This document shows positions 1 through 7,172 of a DNA stretch of 64,000 nucleotides, in pieces. The DNA is from Nocardia speluncae NBRC 108251 (lineage in GTDB: Bacteria; Actinomycetota; Actinomycetes; Mycobacteriales; Mycobacteriaceae), in the NCBI RefSeq assembly GCF_001613245.1, contig NZ_BDBZ01000006.1, positions 179,767 through 243,766 of the forward strand. Reading direction: 5' to 3'. The translations under genes were made by a program, and so were the position numbers. Each line of letters starts with the position of its first letter. Positions within the stretch are counted from its first letter, which is position 1. The notes under the pieces are model-generated. The model was not told where the DNA came from, did not search any database, and was given only the letters and a program-made list of their open reading frames with translations.

Positions 1-1
1 G

Positions 2-100
2 ATGTTCGCCGAGCTGATGTTCCGCCACCGGCAGCGCCGCTGGCGCGAACTGGCCGGCGTCCTCGCGGCCATCGGCTGGGGGCGCGGCGAACATTTATGA
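2..100 (+). CDS. C-terminal end of an unidentified protein (partial)
   Basis: An open frame enters from the left edge and ends at the TGA at 98-100. It encodes 32 residues ending in GWGRGEHL, rich in Arg and hydrophobic residues (RHRQRRWRELAGVLAAIGWG). The composition and codon use match the neighbouring coding DNA, so this is probably the last part of a real gene. The visible part is too short to name a family. It is followed by a 126-base gap and a convergent gene. Confidence 0.4.
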   Translation: MFAELMFRHRQRRWRELAGVLAAIGWGRGEHL

Positions 101-226
101 CGCAGCCACCGGATGACAAGACCCCATCGGCCTTGCACCGGCAACAAGGGAAGTCTCGGAGGTCGCGGGGCCGAACCCCTGCGGTCTCGCAGCGGGAGCC
201 TGATCCGCAAGCACAGGGCGCGGCGA

Positions 227-769
227 TCAGCCGACGTCGCGGCGCAACCAAGTGATCTCGGCACCCTCGCTGCCCGTGCGATAGACCTCCAGATCCTCGT
301 CCCAGGCGGTCCCGAGCGCGCGATCGATCTCGACGGAGAGGTCATAGACCGAATGGCGGCCGAGTTCGCGGGCGGCCTGCAGCATGACCCGCAACCGCAT
401 CTCGCTCACCATCACATCGCCGTTGGCGCTTGTCGCGCCGTGCCACAGACCCAGGTTCGGGACGAAGCTGTAGCGTTCGCCGTCGACTCCCTCGCTGGGA
501 TCCTCGGTGACCTCGAAACGCAGCACCGGCCACGAGCGCAGGGATTGCGCGATCCGGGCGGCGGTACCGGCCGGTCCGATCCAGTCGGTGGTGGCACGGA
601 GCTGACCCGGTGCCGCCGGCTGCGCGGTCCAGCGCAGGCCCGCGGGGCTACCGAGCGCGGCCGCGAGCGCCCATTCGATATGTGGGCACAGCGCGGTGGG
701 CGACGAGTGGATGTAGACCACACCCGCCGTTACCTCCGCGTATCGGGTCGATGCGCGCACCACGTACAC
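227..769 (-). CDS. DUF3145 domain protein
   Basis: This 180-residue protein matches the actinobacterial DUF3145 family over its whole length. Recognisable stretches are VVYIHSSPTALCPHIEWAL near the N-terminus, WTAQPAAPGQLRA and RFEVTEDPSEGVDGE in the middle, and NGDVMVSEMRLR in the second half. The family is conserved across Actinobacteria and its function is unknown. No signal peptide or membrane segment is seen, so it is probably cytoplasmic. The start could be the ATG at 769 or a GTG three codons later that gives the VRAS N-terminus seen in mycobacterial homologues. It stands alone between convergent and same-strand genes with ordinary base composition. Confidence 0.85.
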   Translation of the reverse strand: MYVVRASTRYAEVTAGVVYIHSSPTALCPHIEWALAAALGSPAGLRWTAQPAAPGQLRATTDWIGPAGTAARIAQSLRSWPVLRFEVTEDPSEGVDGERYSFVPNLGLWHGATSANGDVMVSEMRLRVMLQAARELGRHSVYDLSVEIDRALGTAWDEDLEVYRTGSEGAEITWLRRDVG

Positions 770-855
770 CTCCGGTTTCGACGATGCTCGTCTTCCCCAA
801 CGGTCCGTCGAAAAGGCGTTGCCCGAGTGTACTCGAGTGCCCGGTGTTACATGTG

Positions 856-1740
856 TTACTGCGCAGCTGTGTTGCGAGCGACTGTGGCCTCATCGATCAC
901 CGAATCACTGAACGGAGGCCATACTTCACGCGACCACTCCCCGAAATTCTCGTCGCTCAAGGCCACACAGGCGAGGTCGAGCTGCGGATCGACCCAGATG
1001 AACGTGCCCGACTGCCCGAAATGACCGTATGTCCGTGGCGAGTTCGCGGTACCGGTCCAATGCGGCGATTTAGCGTCGCGGATTTCGAAACCCAGCCCCC
1101 AGTCGTTGGGGCGCTGCGAACCGAATCCGGGCAGCACCCCGTTGCTGCCGGGAAACTGGACGGTGGTTGCGTCGGTATGGGTTTGCGCCGAAATCAACCG
1201 CGGTTCGAGAAGTTCGGCGGCGAAGCGCAGCAGATCGGCGAGTGTGGAATGCGCGCCGTGCCCGGCCGAACCCGTCAGCTCGGAAGCTTGCATCCCCAGC
1301 GGCTCGAGGACGGCCTCGCGCAGATACTGCGGAAACGGGATACCGGTGTGCTCGGCAACGAAATCGGCCAGCAGTTCGAAACCGGCGCTCGAATAGATCC
1401 GCCTGGCGCCGGGCGGGGCGAGGATATCGGTGGTGTCGAACGCGACACCGGAGGTGTGCGCCAGCAGATGGCGGACGGTCGAACCGGGCGGGCCCGCGGG
1501 CTGGTCGAGTTCGATGGCGCCCTCTTCCACGGCGATCAGCGCCGCATACGCCGCCAGCGGTTTGGTCACCGAGGCGAGGCGGAAGACACGGTCGCCGTCA
1601 CCGGCGGACCACTGTCCGTTCCGGGTGACCACGCCCGCCGCGGCATGCCGGACCGGCCATTGCTTGATCTGCTCGAGTGCGCGCACATCCCCGAGGTTAC
1701 GAGACAGTGCCGCCGGCGTGGAATTCACCCGAGCCCTCAT
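856..1740 (-). CDS. Serine hydrolase, beta-lactamase/EstB-like family
   Basis: This 294-residue protein belongs to the class C beta-lactamase/esterase/DD-peptidase fold. The nucleophile motif SVTK (SxxK) occurs in FRLASVTKPLAAYAAL, followed by HLLAHTSGVAFD, a typical downstream block, and YSSAGFELLADFV, which supplies the YxN-type tyrosine. GHFGQSGTFIWVDP near the C-terminus corresponds to the HxG region. There is no signal peptide, so a cytosolic esterase or amidase is likelier than a cell-wall enzyme. The start at 1740 (MRARVNS) was chosen over longer frames because the domain begins shortly after it. The substrate cannot be read from sequence. Confidence 0.8.
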   Translation of the reverse strand: MRARVNSTPAALSRNLGDVRALEQIKQWPVRHAAAGVVTRNGQWSAGDGDRVFRLASVTKPLAAYAALIAVEEGAIELDQPAGPPGSTVRHLLAHTSGVAFDTTDILAPPGARRIYSSAGFELLADFVAEHTGIPFPQYLREAVLEPLGMQASELTGSAGHGAHSTLADLLRFAAELLEPRLISAQTHTDATTVQFPGSNGVLPGFGSQRPNDWGLGFEIRDAKSPHWTGTANSPRTYGHFGQSGTFIWVDPQLDLACVALSDENFGEWSREVWPPFSDSVIDEATVARNTAAQ

Positions 1741-2005
1741 CGGGACGGGCACCCTGGCCTGCGCACCACGCGTGCTGTTCCGATAGTGGGCAGGCCCGGG
1801 GCGCACAGAACTCCGCAGCCCGACCCGCCGGTCGAGCGCCGTGTCGATGCCGGCCGAGCCGACGACCGGGCGCCGCTGCGCGCTCACACACCGGGCACAG
1901 GCCCGCCCAACCGGAACGGGGCTGCCGGGCTGGTACTCGACCGGCCCGGCAGCCCCGGAAAACGCAATATCCGCGAAGGATCCGGCCGGTCACCCCGGCA
2001 CGGGA

Positions 2006-3136
2006 TCAGCGGTCGGCGGCGGTGTACTTGATGATGCCGCGAATGTTCTTGCCGTCCAGCATGTCCTTGTAGCCCTGGTTGATGTCCTCCAGTGCGTAGC
2101 TGCGAGTGACCATATCGTCCAGGTTCAGCTGACCCGACTTGTACAGCGAGAGCAGCTTCGGAACGTCCTGGCGGGCGTTGCCGCCGCCGAAGATGCAGCC
2201 CTTGACCGTTTTCTGCAGCATGCAGAGCAGGAAGTTGTTCATCTTCACGTCGAAGGCGTCCATGCGGCCCATGGAGGTGACCACCAGGGTGCCGGCCTTC
2301 GCGGTGAGGATCAGGCCCTCTTCGATGTAGGAGCCTTCCATCTCACCCATGGTGAGGATGACCTTGTCCGCCATCCGGCCCTCGGTGACCTCCATCAGCG
2401 GGGCGATGGCCTCGGTCATGCTCGCGTAGGCGTGGGTTGCGCCGAACTTGATGGCCTGCTCCCGTTTCCACGGGTTCGGGTCGATGGCGACGACCTTGCG
2501 CGCCCCGGAGAGCACCGCGCCCTGCAACGCGCTCATCCCGACACCGCCGACACCGACGATGGCCGCGGTCTCCCCCGGCATGACGTTGGCGACGTGGGTG
2601 GAGGATCCGAAACCGGTGGGCACACCGCAGCCGACGAGGCAAGCCACCTCGAACGGGATCTCGGGGTCGATCTTGACCACCGAGGTGTGATGCACCGTCA
2701 TGTACGGGGAGAACGTCCCGAGCAGGCACATCGGGATGACGTCCTTGCCTCGAGCCTGGATGCGATAGCTACCGTCGCTGACCGACTGCCCGGAGAGCAG
2801 GCCCATCCCCAGGTCGCACAGGGCCATATTCCCGGATACGCAGGCCGGACAGCGGCCACAGGCCGGGATGAACGACAGCACCACGTGGTCGCCGACGGCG
2901 AGATCGGGTGGCGTGTTGGGGCCCAGTTTGGTGATGACGCCCGCGCCCTCGTGGCCGCCCATTGCCGGGAACGACGGCATCGGGGTGGCACCGGTGACCA
3001 TATGGTGGTCCGAATGGCACATACCGGCGGTTTCCATCCGGATCTGCACCTCGCCGCCGCGGGGGTCGCCGAGTTCGATTTCCTCGACGGACCACGGCTC
3101 GTCGATCCCCCAGAGGATCGCGCCCTTCGTCTTCAT
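2006..3136 (-). CDS. NDMA-dependent (class III-like) zinc alcohol dehydrogenase
   Basis: This 376-residue medium-chain dehydrogenase oxidises alcohols. Catalytic zinc ligands lie in GMCHSDHH (about residues 38-45) and GHEGAG, and the structural zinc cluster CGRCPACVSGNMALC at about 92-106. The Rossmann motif is VGVGGVGMSALQGA. The overall sequence resembles the actinobacterial NDMA-dependent family, in which NAD(H) stays bound and is regenerated by an external acceptor. A strong KstR-like palindrome lies 63 bases upstream, suggesting a link to sterol or steroid-alcohol metabolism. That link is inference, because no other sterol gene is adjacent. The minus-strand phosphotransferase at 3426-4490 lies upstream but is separated by a terminator. 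Confidence 0.88.
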   Translation of the reverse strand: MKTKGAILWGIDEPWSVEEIELGDPRGGEVQIRMETAGMCHSDHHMVTGATPMPSFPAMGGHEGAGVITKLGPNTPPDLAVGDHVVLSFIPACGRCPACVSGNMALCDLGMGLLSGQSVSDGSYRIQARGKDVIPMCLLGTFSPYMTVHHTSVVKIDPEIPFEVACLVGCGVPTGFGSSTHVANVMPGETAAIVGVGGVGMSALQGAVLSGARKVVAIDPNPWKREQAIKFGATHAYASMTEAIAPLMEVTEGRMADKVILTMGEMEGSYIEEGLILTAKAGTLVVTSMGRMDAFDVKMNNFLLCMLQKTVKGCIFGGGNARQDVPKLLSLYKSGQLNLDDMVTRSYALEDINQGYKDMLDGKNIRGIIKYTAADR

Positions 3137-3198
3137 TCGTGTCCGACCTCTCGCATGCGCAGGCTTTCATGTGACAGCCTCCACACTACGATACGAAC

Positions 3199-3212
3199 TG
3201 GAACACGTTCTA
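3199..3212. promoter_or_regulatory. KstR-type operator upstream of the alcohol dehydrogenase
   Basis: TGGAACACGTTCTA fits the KstR consensus TNNAACNNGTTNNA exactly. It sits in a longer palindrome (ACTGGAACACGTTCTAGT, 3197-3214) 63 bases upstream of the dehydrogenase start. KstR is the TetR-type repressor of cholesterol catabolism in Mycobacterium, Rhodococcus and related genera. A second match lies upstream of the thioesterase at 17311-18099. No kstR gene lies in the window. Confidence 0.65.
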
Positions 3213-3365
3213 GTGGGTTGGCAAAGAATTTCCGCGGATAACTGGTCGACCGACCAGAATTCCCCGCCAACGCTCCATATGCGGCGGAGAATACACCCGA
3301 ATCGTCCGCTTCCACCGTCGATACCGCAAGTGCCGATACCTGCACACCACCACGGCCCGAAACAA

Positions 3366-3401
3366 GACGGCGGCTCCCGGATACCACCGGGAGCCGCCGT
3401 C
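3366..3401 (-). terminator. Intrinsic terminator after the phosphotransferase gene
   Basis: A perfect 15-bp inverted repeat (GACGGCGGCTCCCGG at 3366-3380 and its complement at 3387-3401) with a 6-base loop lies 24 bases beyond the stop of the minus-strand phosphotransferase. Read on the minus strand it is followed by TTGTTTC. It insulates the dehydrogenase promoter from readthrough. Confidence 0.8.
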
Positions 3402-3425
3402 CTCGCCGAAGAGTGAAACTTGTTC

Positions 3426-4490
3426 CTACTCCATGAGGCCGCGCGCCCGCGCGAACAGCTCCAGGGTGTTCGCGTGCAGGAAGTCACCGACCTTCTTGGG
3501 CGCCTTACCAGCGAAAGCACGCGCGTAGGTGCCTTCCAGCACGATGCCGAGCTTGAAGCATGCGAGCACCGTGTACCAGGTGGCAGCGCTCAGGTCGCGA
3601 TCGGAGAATGTGCCGTAGTGCGCGATCATCTCCGCGCTCGACGGCAGACCGCCGGCCTCCCCCAGTTTGCCGATGAGCACGGCACCGGAGGTGCCGGGTT
3701 CCGGCCGGGTGGCGATCTGCCAGCCGAGATCCAGCAGCGGATCGCCGATGGTCGACATCTCCCAGTCCACCAGTGCCGCCACCTCGGGACGTTCATAGGA
3801 GAACATGATGTTGGCGAGATGACAGTCGCCGTGCAGGATGCCGGGCGTCCAGGTGGTGGGACGGTTGCGCTCCAGCCAGTCGGCCACCTCGTTCAGGCCC
3901 GGGATCTGCGGGCCCGGGTAGCCCTCGTTGGCCGAGTACGAGTCGAGTTCGTACATCCACCGGCCGACCTGCCGTTCCAGGAAACCCTCCGGTTTGCCGT
4001 AGTCGGACAGCCCGAGGGCCTGGTAGTCGAGCGCGCCCAGGCGGGCGATCGCCTCCACAGCGGACAACCCCATGGCGCGCCGGGCGGCCGGGTCACCGGC
4101 GAATTCCGCCGGTAGTTCGGTCTGCGGGTTGTATCCCTCGATCGGTTCCATCAGGTAGAACACCGCGCCCAGGACCGATTCGTCCGGCTCGGCCGCGATC
4201 ACCCGGGGCGCCCGCACATCGGTACCGGACAGCGCGCCCAGCAGCCGCGCCTCCCGCCGGATGACCTCGTTGCTCTTGGGCCGCAGATGGGCGGGCCCGC
4301 GCCGCAGTACATAGTCACGACCGCCGCGAGTGAACCGCAGCATGATGTTCTGGGTGCCCCCACCGAGGGCCTTCACCTCCCGGAACTCTCCACCGGCGAG
4401 CCCGCGCTCATCCATCCAATTCCCGACCACGGTGAAGTCGACGTGTTCGCGATCCACGCCCACCGGCTGCGCAACAGACATGCCTGACAT
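3426..4490 (-). CDS. APH/choline-kinase-fold phosphotransferase family protein
   Basis: This 354-residue protein has the aminoglycoside phosphotransferase fold. An N-terminal lobe contains YVLRRGPA and RREARLLGAL. The catalytic loop is GILHGDCHLANIMF (Brenner motif HGDxHxxN), followed by the metal-binding LVDWEMSTIGDPLLDLGW. Actinobacterial homologues are often linked to acyl-CoA dehydrogenases and fatty-acid catabolism rather than antibiotic resistance. The true substrate is unknown. ATG codons at 4490 and 4481 are both possible. A CACAAT hexamer 7 bases before the 4481 ATG would suit a leaderless transcript. It is divergent from pabB, with starts 78 bases apart. Confidence 0.85.
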   Translation of the reverse strand: MSGMSVAQPVGVDREHVDFTVVGNWMDERGLAGGEFREVKALGGGTQNIMLRFTRGGRDYVLRRGPAHLRPKSNEVIRREARLLGALSGTDVRAPRVIAAEPDESVLGAVFYLMEPIEGYNPQTELPAEFAGDPAARRAMGLSAVEAIARLGALDYQALGLSDYGKPEGFLERQVGRWMYELDSYSANEGYPGPQIPGLNEVADWLERNRPTTWTPGILHGDCHLANIMFSYERPEVAALVDWEMSTIGDPLLDLGWQIATRPEPGTSGAVLIGKLGEAGGLPSSAEMIAHYGTFSDRDLSAATWYTVLACFKLGIVLEGTYARAFAGKAPKKVGDFLHANTLELFARARGLME

Positions 4491-4568
4491 TGTGCCCCAC
4501 CACACCCACACAACTGCGGGCAACCGACAACAGTTCGGTACGCCCGCCCGGCGTAGATTCGGACCACC

Positions 4569-6206
4569 ATGTCCGATTCCCTCACCGTCCAGCACCGGGT
4601 GCTCGAACGCGCCGTCGACACCGAGGCGGCATTCCTCCGGCTCTACGGCACCTCGGCCACCGCGTTCTGGCTGGACAGCGAACATGTGGAACCGGGGCTG
4701 GACCGGTTCTCGTTCCTCGGCGACGCCTCCGGACCACTGGCCGAAGTGGTGCGGTACCGGGTCGGCAGCGGGTTCGTCACCGTCACCGGATCCGGGGGCC
4801 GGGTCCGCCGCGAACCGGGCACCGTTCTGGACTACCTGGCCGCCGCGCTGCGTACCCGGTTCCTGCCGCTGCCCGCGCGGCTGCCGTTCGATTTCGCCGG
4901 GGGCTACGTCGGCTACCTGGGTTACGAGGTCAAGGCCGATTGCGGCGGCGCGGCCGTGCACAACGCCACCACCCACGATGCCCAGTGGATCTTCACCGAT
5001 CGGCTGGTGGTGGTCGATCATCTCGCCGCCCGGACCCATCTGGTGGCACTCTCGGGCCCCACGGAAACGGCGCGGCAGGACTGCGATGCCTGGCTGGACG
5101 ACACGGCCGTGGTACTGGCGCAATTGCCCACGTGGCGGAATCCCGCACCCCTCGACACCGGCAACGACCTCACCGCCGTGGATGAGCACCCGGTCCCGTC
5201 CGCGGCCGGCGCTCACGACGACCGCGCCACGGCCGATGCCCGTGGAGACCACTCGCCGGTCGATACGCACGGACGATCCGGGGCCCGCACAAGATCCGAC
5301 CGCCCCCGGACCGAGGACCACCTCGTCCGCGGCCGCGACCAGTACCTGGGAGATATAGCGGCCTGCCAGATCGCGCTGCGGGCCGGCGAATCCTACGAAA
5401 TCACCCTCACCGACCAGCTCACCCTGCCCGCCACGGCCGATGGCCTCGACACCTATCGGGTACTGCGCCGCGCCAATCCGGCACCGTATTCCGCCTACCT
5501 GCGCTTCGACGATCTCGAAATCGCCTGCTCCTCCCCCGAACGCTTCCTGAAAGTCGACCGCACCCGCACGGTGGAGACGAAACCCATCAAGGGCACCGCT
5601 CGCCGCGACCCCGATCCGGCGGTGGACGAACGGCTGCGCCGCGCCCTCACCGAGGATCCGAAAACCCGCGCGGAAAACGTGATGATCGTCGACCTGCTGC
5701 GCAACGATCTGGGCCGAGTCTGCGAGATCGGCAGTGTCCGGGTGCACGATCTGCTGGCCACCGAAACCTATTCGACTCTGCACCAATTGGTTTCGACGGT
5801 GCGAGGGACACTGCGTGCCGATACCGATGCCATCGACTGCCTGCGCGCGTGTTTCCCCGGAGGGTCGATGACCGGCGCCCCGAAGATCCGCACCATGGAG
5901 ATCATCGATGGACTGGAAACCCGTGCGCGCGGCGTCTATTCGGGCACCATCGGGTTCCTGGGCCTGGGCGGTACCGCCGATCTGAATATCGTGATCCGCA
6001 CCGCGGTCCGCCACGGCGGCCGCTGGCAGATCGGCGCAGGCGGGGCGATCGTGCTGGATTCGGTGGCCGCCGACGAATACGACGAAATGCTGCTCAAGGC
6101 CCGGGCAGTGTACCGGGCCGTATCCGCGGTCGAAGCCGGACGGAAGAACACCCGCCCTGATCGCGCGAACAGCGCAACAATGGAGCGATGGCACAGCTCT
6201 GGGTGA
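4569..6206 (+). CDS. pabB: Aminodeoxychorismate synthase component I (PabB)
   Basis: This 545-residue chorismate-binding enzyme combines chorismate with ammonia to form 4-amino-4-deoxychorismate for folate. The C-terminal half carries SPERFLKV, ETKPIKGTARR, ENVMIVDLLRNDLGR, PGGSMTGAPKIRTMEIID and RGVYSGTIGFLG, all typical of the anthranilate/ADC synthase family. PIKGTARR is the form found in PabB-like proteins. A low-complexity, Asp/Arg/Thr-rich stretch at about residues 195-255 splits the N- and C-terminal parts and is unusual in length. No glutamine amidotransferase partner is adjacent. A TAGATT hexamer ends 9 bases before the ATG. The last 19 bases overlap the next gene. Confidence 0.85.
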   Translation: MSDSLTVQHRVLERAVDTEAAFLRLYGTSATAFWLDSEHVEPGLDRFSFLGDASGPLAEVVRYRVGSGFVTVTGSGGRVRREPGTVLDYLAAALRTRFLPLPARLPFDFAGGYVGYLGYEVKADCGGAAVHNATTHDAQWIFTDRLVVVDHLAARTHLVALSGPTETARQDCDAWLDDTAVVLAQLPTWRNPAPLDTGNDLTAVDEHPVPSAAGAHDDRATADARGDHSPVDTHGRSGARTRSDRPRTEDHLVRGRDQYLGDIAACQIALRAGESYEITLTDQLTLPATADGLDTYRVLRRANPAPYSAYLRFDDLEIACSSPERFLKVDRTRTVETKPIKGTARRDPDPAVDERLRRALTEDPKTRAENVMIVDLLRNDLGRVCEIGSVRVHDLLATETYSTLHQLVSTVRGTLRADTDAIDCLRACFPGGSMTGAPKIRTMEIIDGLETRARGVYSGTIGFLGLGGTADLNIVIRTAVRHGGRWQIGAGGAIVLDSVAADEYDEMLLKARAVYRAVSAVEAGRKNTRPDRANSATMERWHSSG

Positions 6207-6571
6207 AAACACATGGTGGGGACTGGCTTCGGGCCGACCAGATCATCGAAATCGGTACCGAACCGGTGCGCGCGCCGAACGACGGTCCGGGCGCGACAGA
6301 AGTCATCGCACGGCTCGCGGTGGCCACCGGCAGCGGGAACCGGGATCACGACCGAGGTGACGGCACCGTCGGGCCGAGCGCTCGGGTGCTGGGCCGCTAC
6401 CCGGACGAGAATTCCGCGCAGCGGGTCGCGGACCGACTGGTCCTGACCCTGCTCAGCGCCGAACGCAACGCTCAGATCACCTTCGAAGACGACGATGTGC
6501 TGGTCCGGCCGGTACACGACCGCACCACCTCCGACACCCCCTACAACGGCCGGGCCCTCGACCACCGCTGA
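6188..6571 (+). CDS. Hypothetical protein overlapping the pabB 3' end
   Basis: This is a 127-residue protein of unknown function. It starts with MAQLWVKTHGGDWLRADQI, and the middle and C-terminus are acidic and polar (FEDDDVLVRPV, ENSAQRVADRLVLTLL). No membrane segment, signal peptide or known motif is visible. Its ATG lies inside the last codons of pabB in another frame, a 19-base overlap that suggests translational coupling. It is convergent with the next gene. The coding call rests on frame length, overlap and typical third-position GC. Confidence 0.6.
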   Translation: MAQLWVKTHGGDWLRADQIIEIGTEPVRAPNDGPGATEVIARLAVATGSGNRDHDRGDGTVGPSARVLGRYPDENSAQRVADRLVLTLLSAERNAQITFEDDDVLVRPVHDRTTSDTPYNGRALDHR

Positions 6572-6586
6572 CGTAACGGCCGCCCA

Positions 6587-7084
6587 TCAGGTTTTCCGCC
6601 GCGGCCGCTTCCGGGGCGGCGGGTCGGGCTCGGGGTCCGGACGTGCACCGAGGCCGGCTATCCGGCCGATACGACCGACCCCGGGCAACCGGGACAGTGC
6701 GCCGAACAGATCCTCGCCGAGCGCGATCAACGCTTCCAGCCGGGGCAACAACCGGTCGTAGGCCGCGAAGGCGGGGTCGGCGAGGGCCAGCGTGCGATCG
6801 AGCCGGTCGACCGTGGCATTGAGGCGGTCTATGGCGCTGGACAGGTTGTCCAGCAGATCGGGTAGTTGCGCGGCCAGTTGCGCCGAGGCCGGGGGTAACC
6901 GCACCGCCGTATCGAATGCCTGACCGGCGGTGAGCTGCGCGGCCTCCAGGGCCTGCCCGGCCGCGGACTGCGCCGCATCGACCGCCGACTGCGCGGCGGC
7001 CAGCACATCGGCGGGCGAGGGCACCCGGCGCGCTCCCGGCCGGTTCGCCGCCTTCCCACTCCCCGGCTGTCCCGGATCGGCCAT
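6587..7084 (-). CDS. Hypothetical Ala/Leu-rich helical protein
   Basis: This 165-residue protein is built from long amphipathic helices. AAAQSAVDAAQSAAGQALEA and LLDNLSSAIDRLNATVDRLD show strong heptad spacing, and the tail is basic and Pro-rich (PPPRKRPRRKT). It could be a coiled-coil or phasin-like scaffold, but no family is recognised. The ATG at 7084 (MADPGQP) was chosen because upstream sequence in the frame lacks coding character. The end of 6188-6571 converges with it, and its start lies 88 bases from the divergent TerD-HNH gene. Confidence 0.55.
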   Translation of the reverse strand: MADPGQPGSGKAANRPGARRVPSPADVLAAAQSAVDAAQSAAGQALEAAQLTAGQAFDTAVRLPPASAQLAAQLPDLLDNLSSAIDRLNATVDRLDRTLALADPAFAAYDRLLPRLEALIALGEDLFGALSRLPGVGRIGRIAGLGARPDPEPDPPPRKRPRRKT

Positions 7085-7172
7085 GCGACAACTCTGCCGC
7101 ATCCATCCCGGGCAAGGCCATGACCTGCGCGCCTGCGGGCGTGTCGGCACCGCATGGCATAGTTCGACGGCG

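Noticed and set aside
3426..6212. Very long minus-strand frame running from the phosphotransferase through pabB
   Set aside because: Only the first 354 residues match a protein family. The rest is antisense to pabB.
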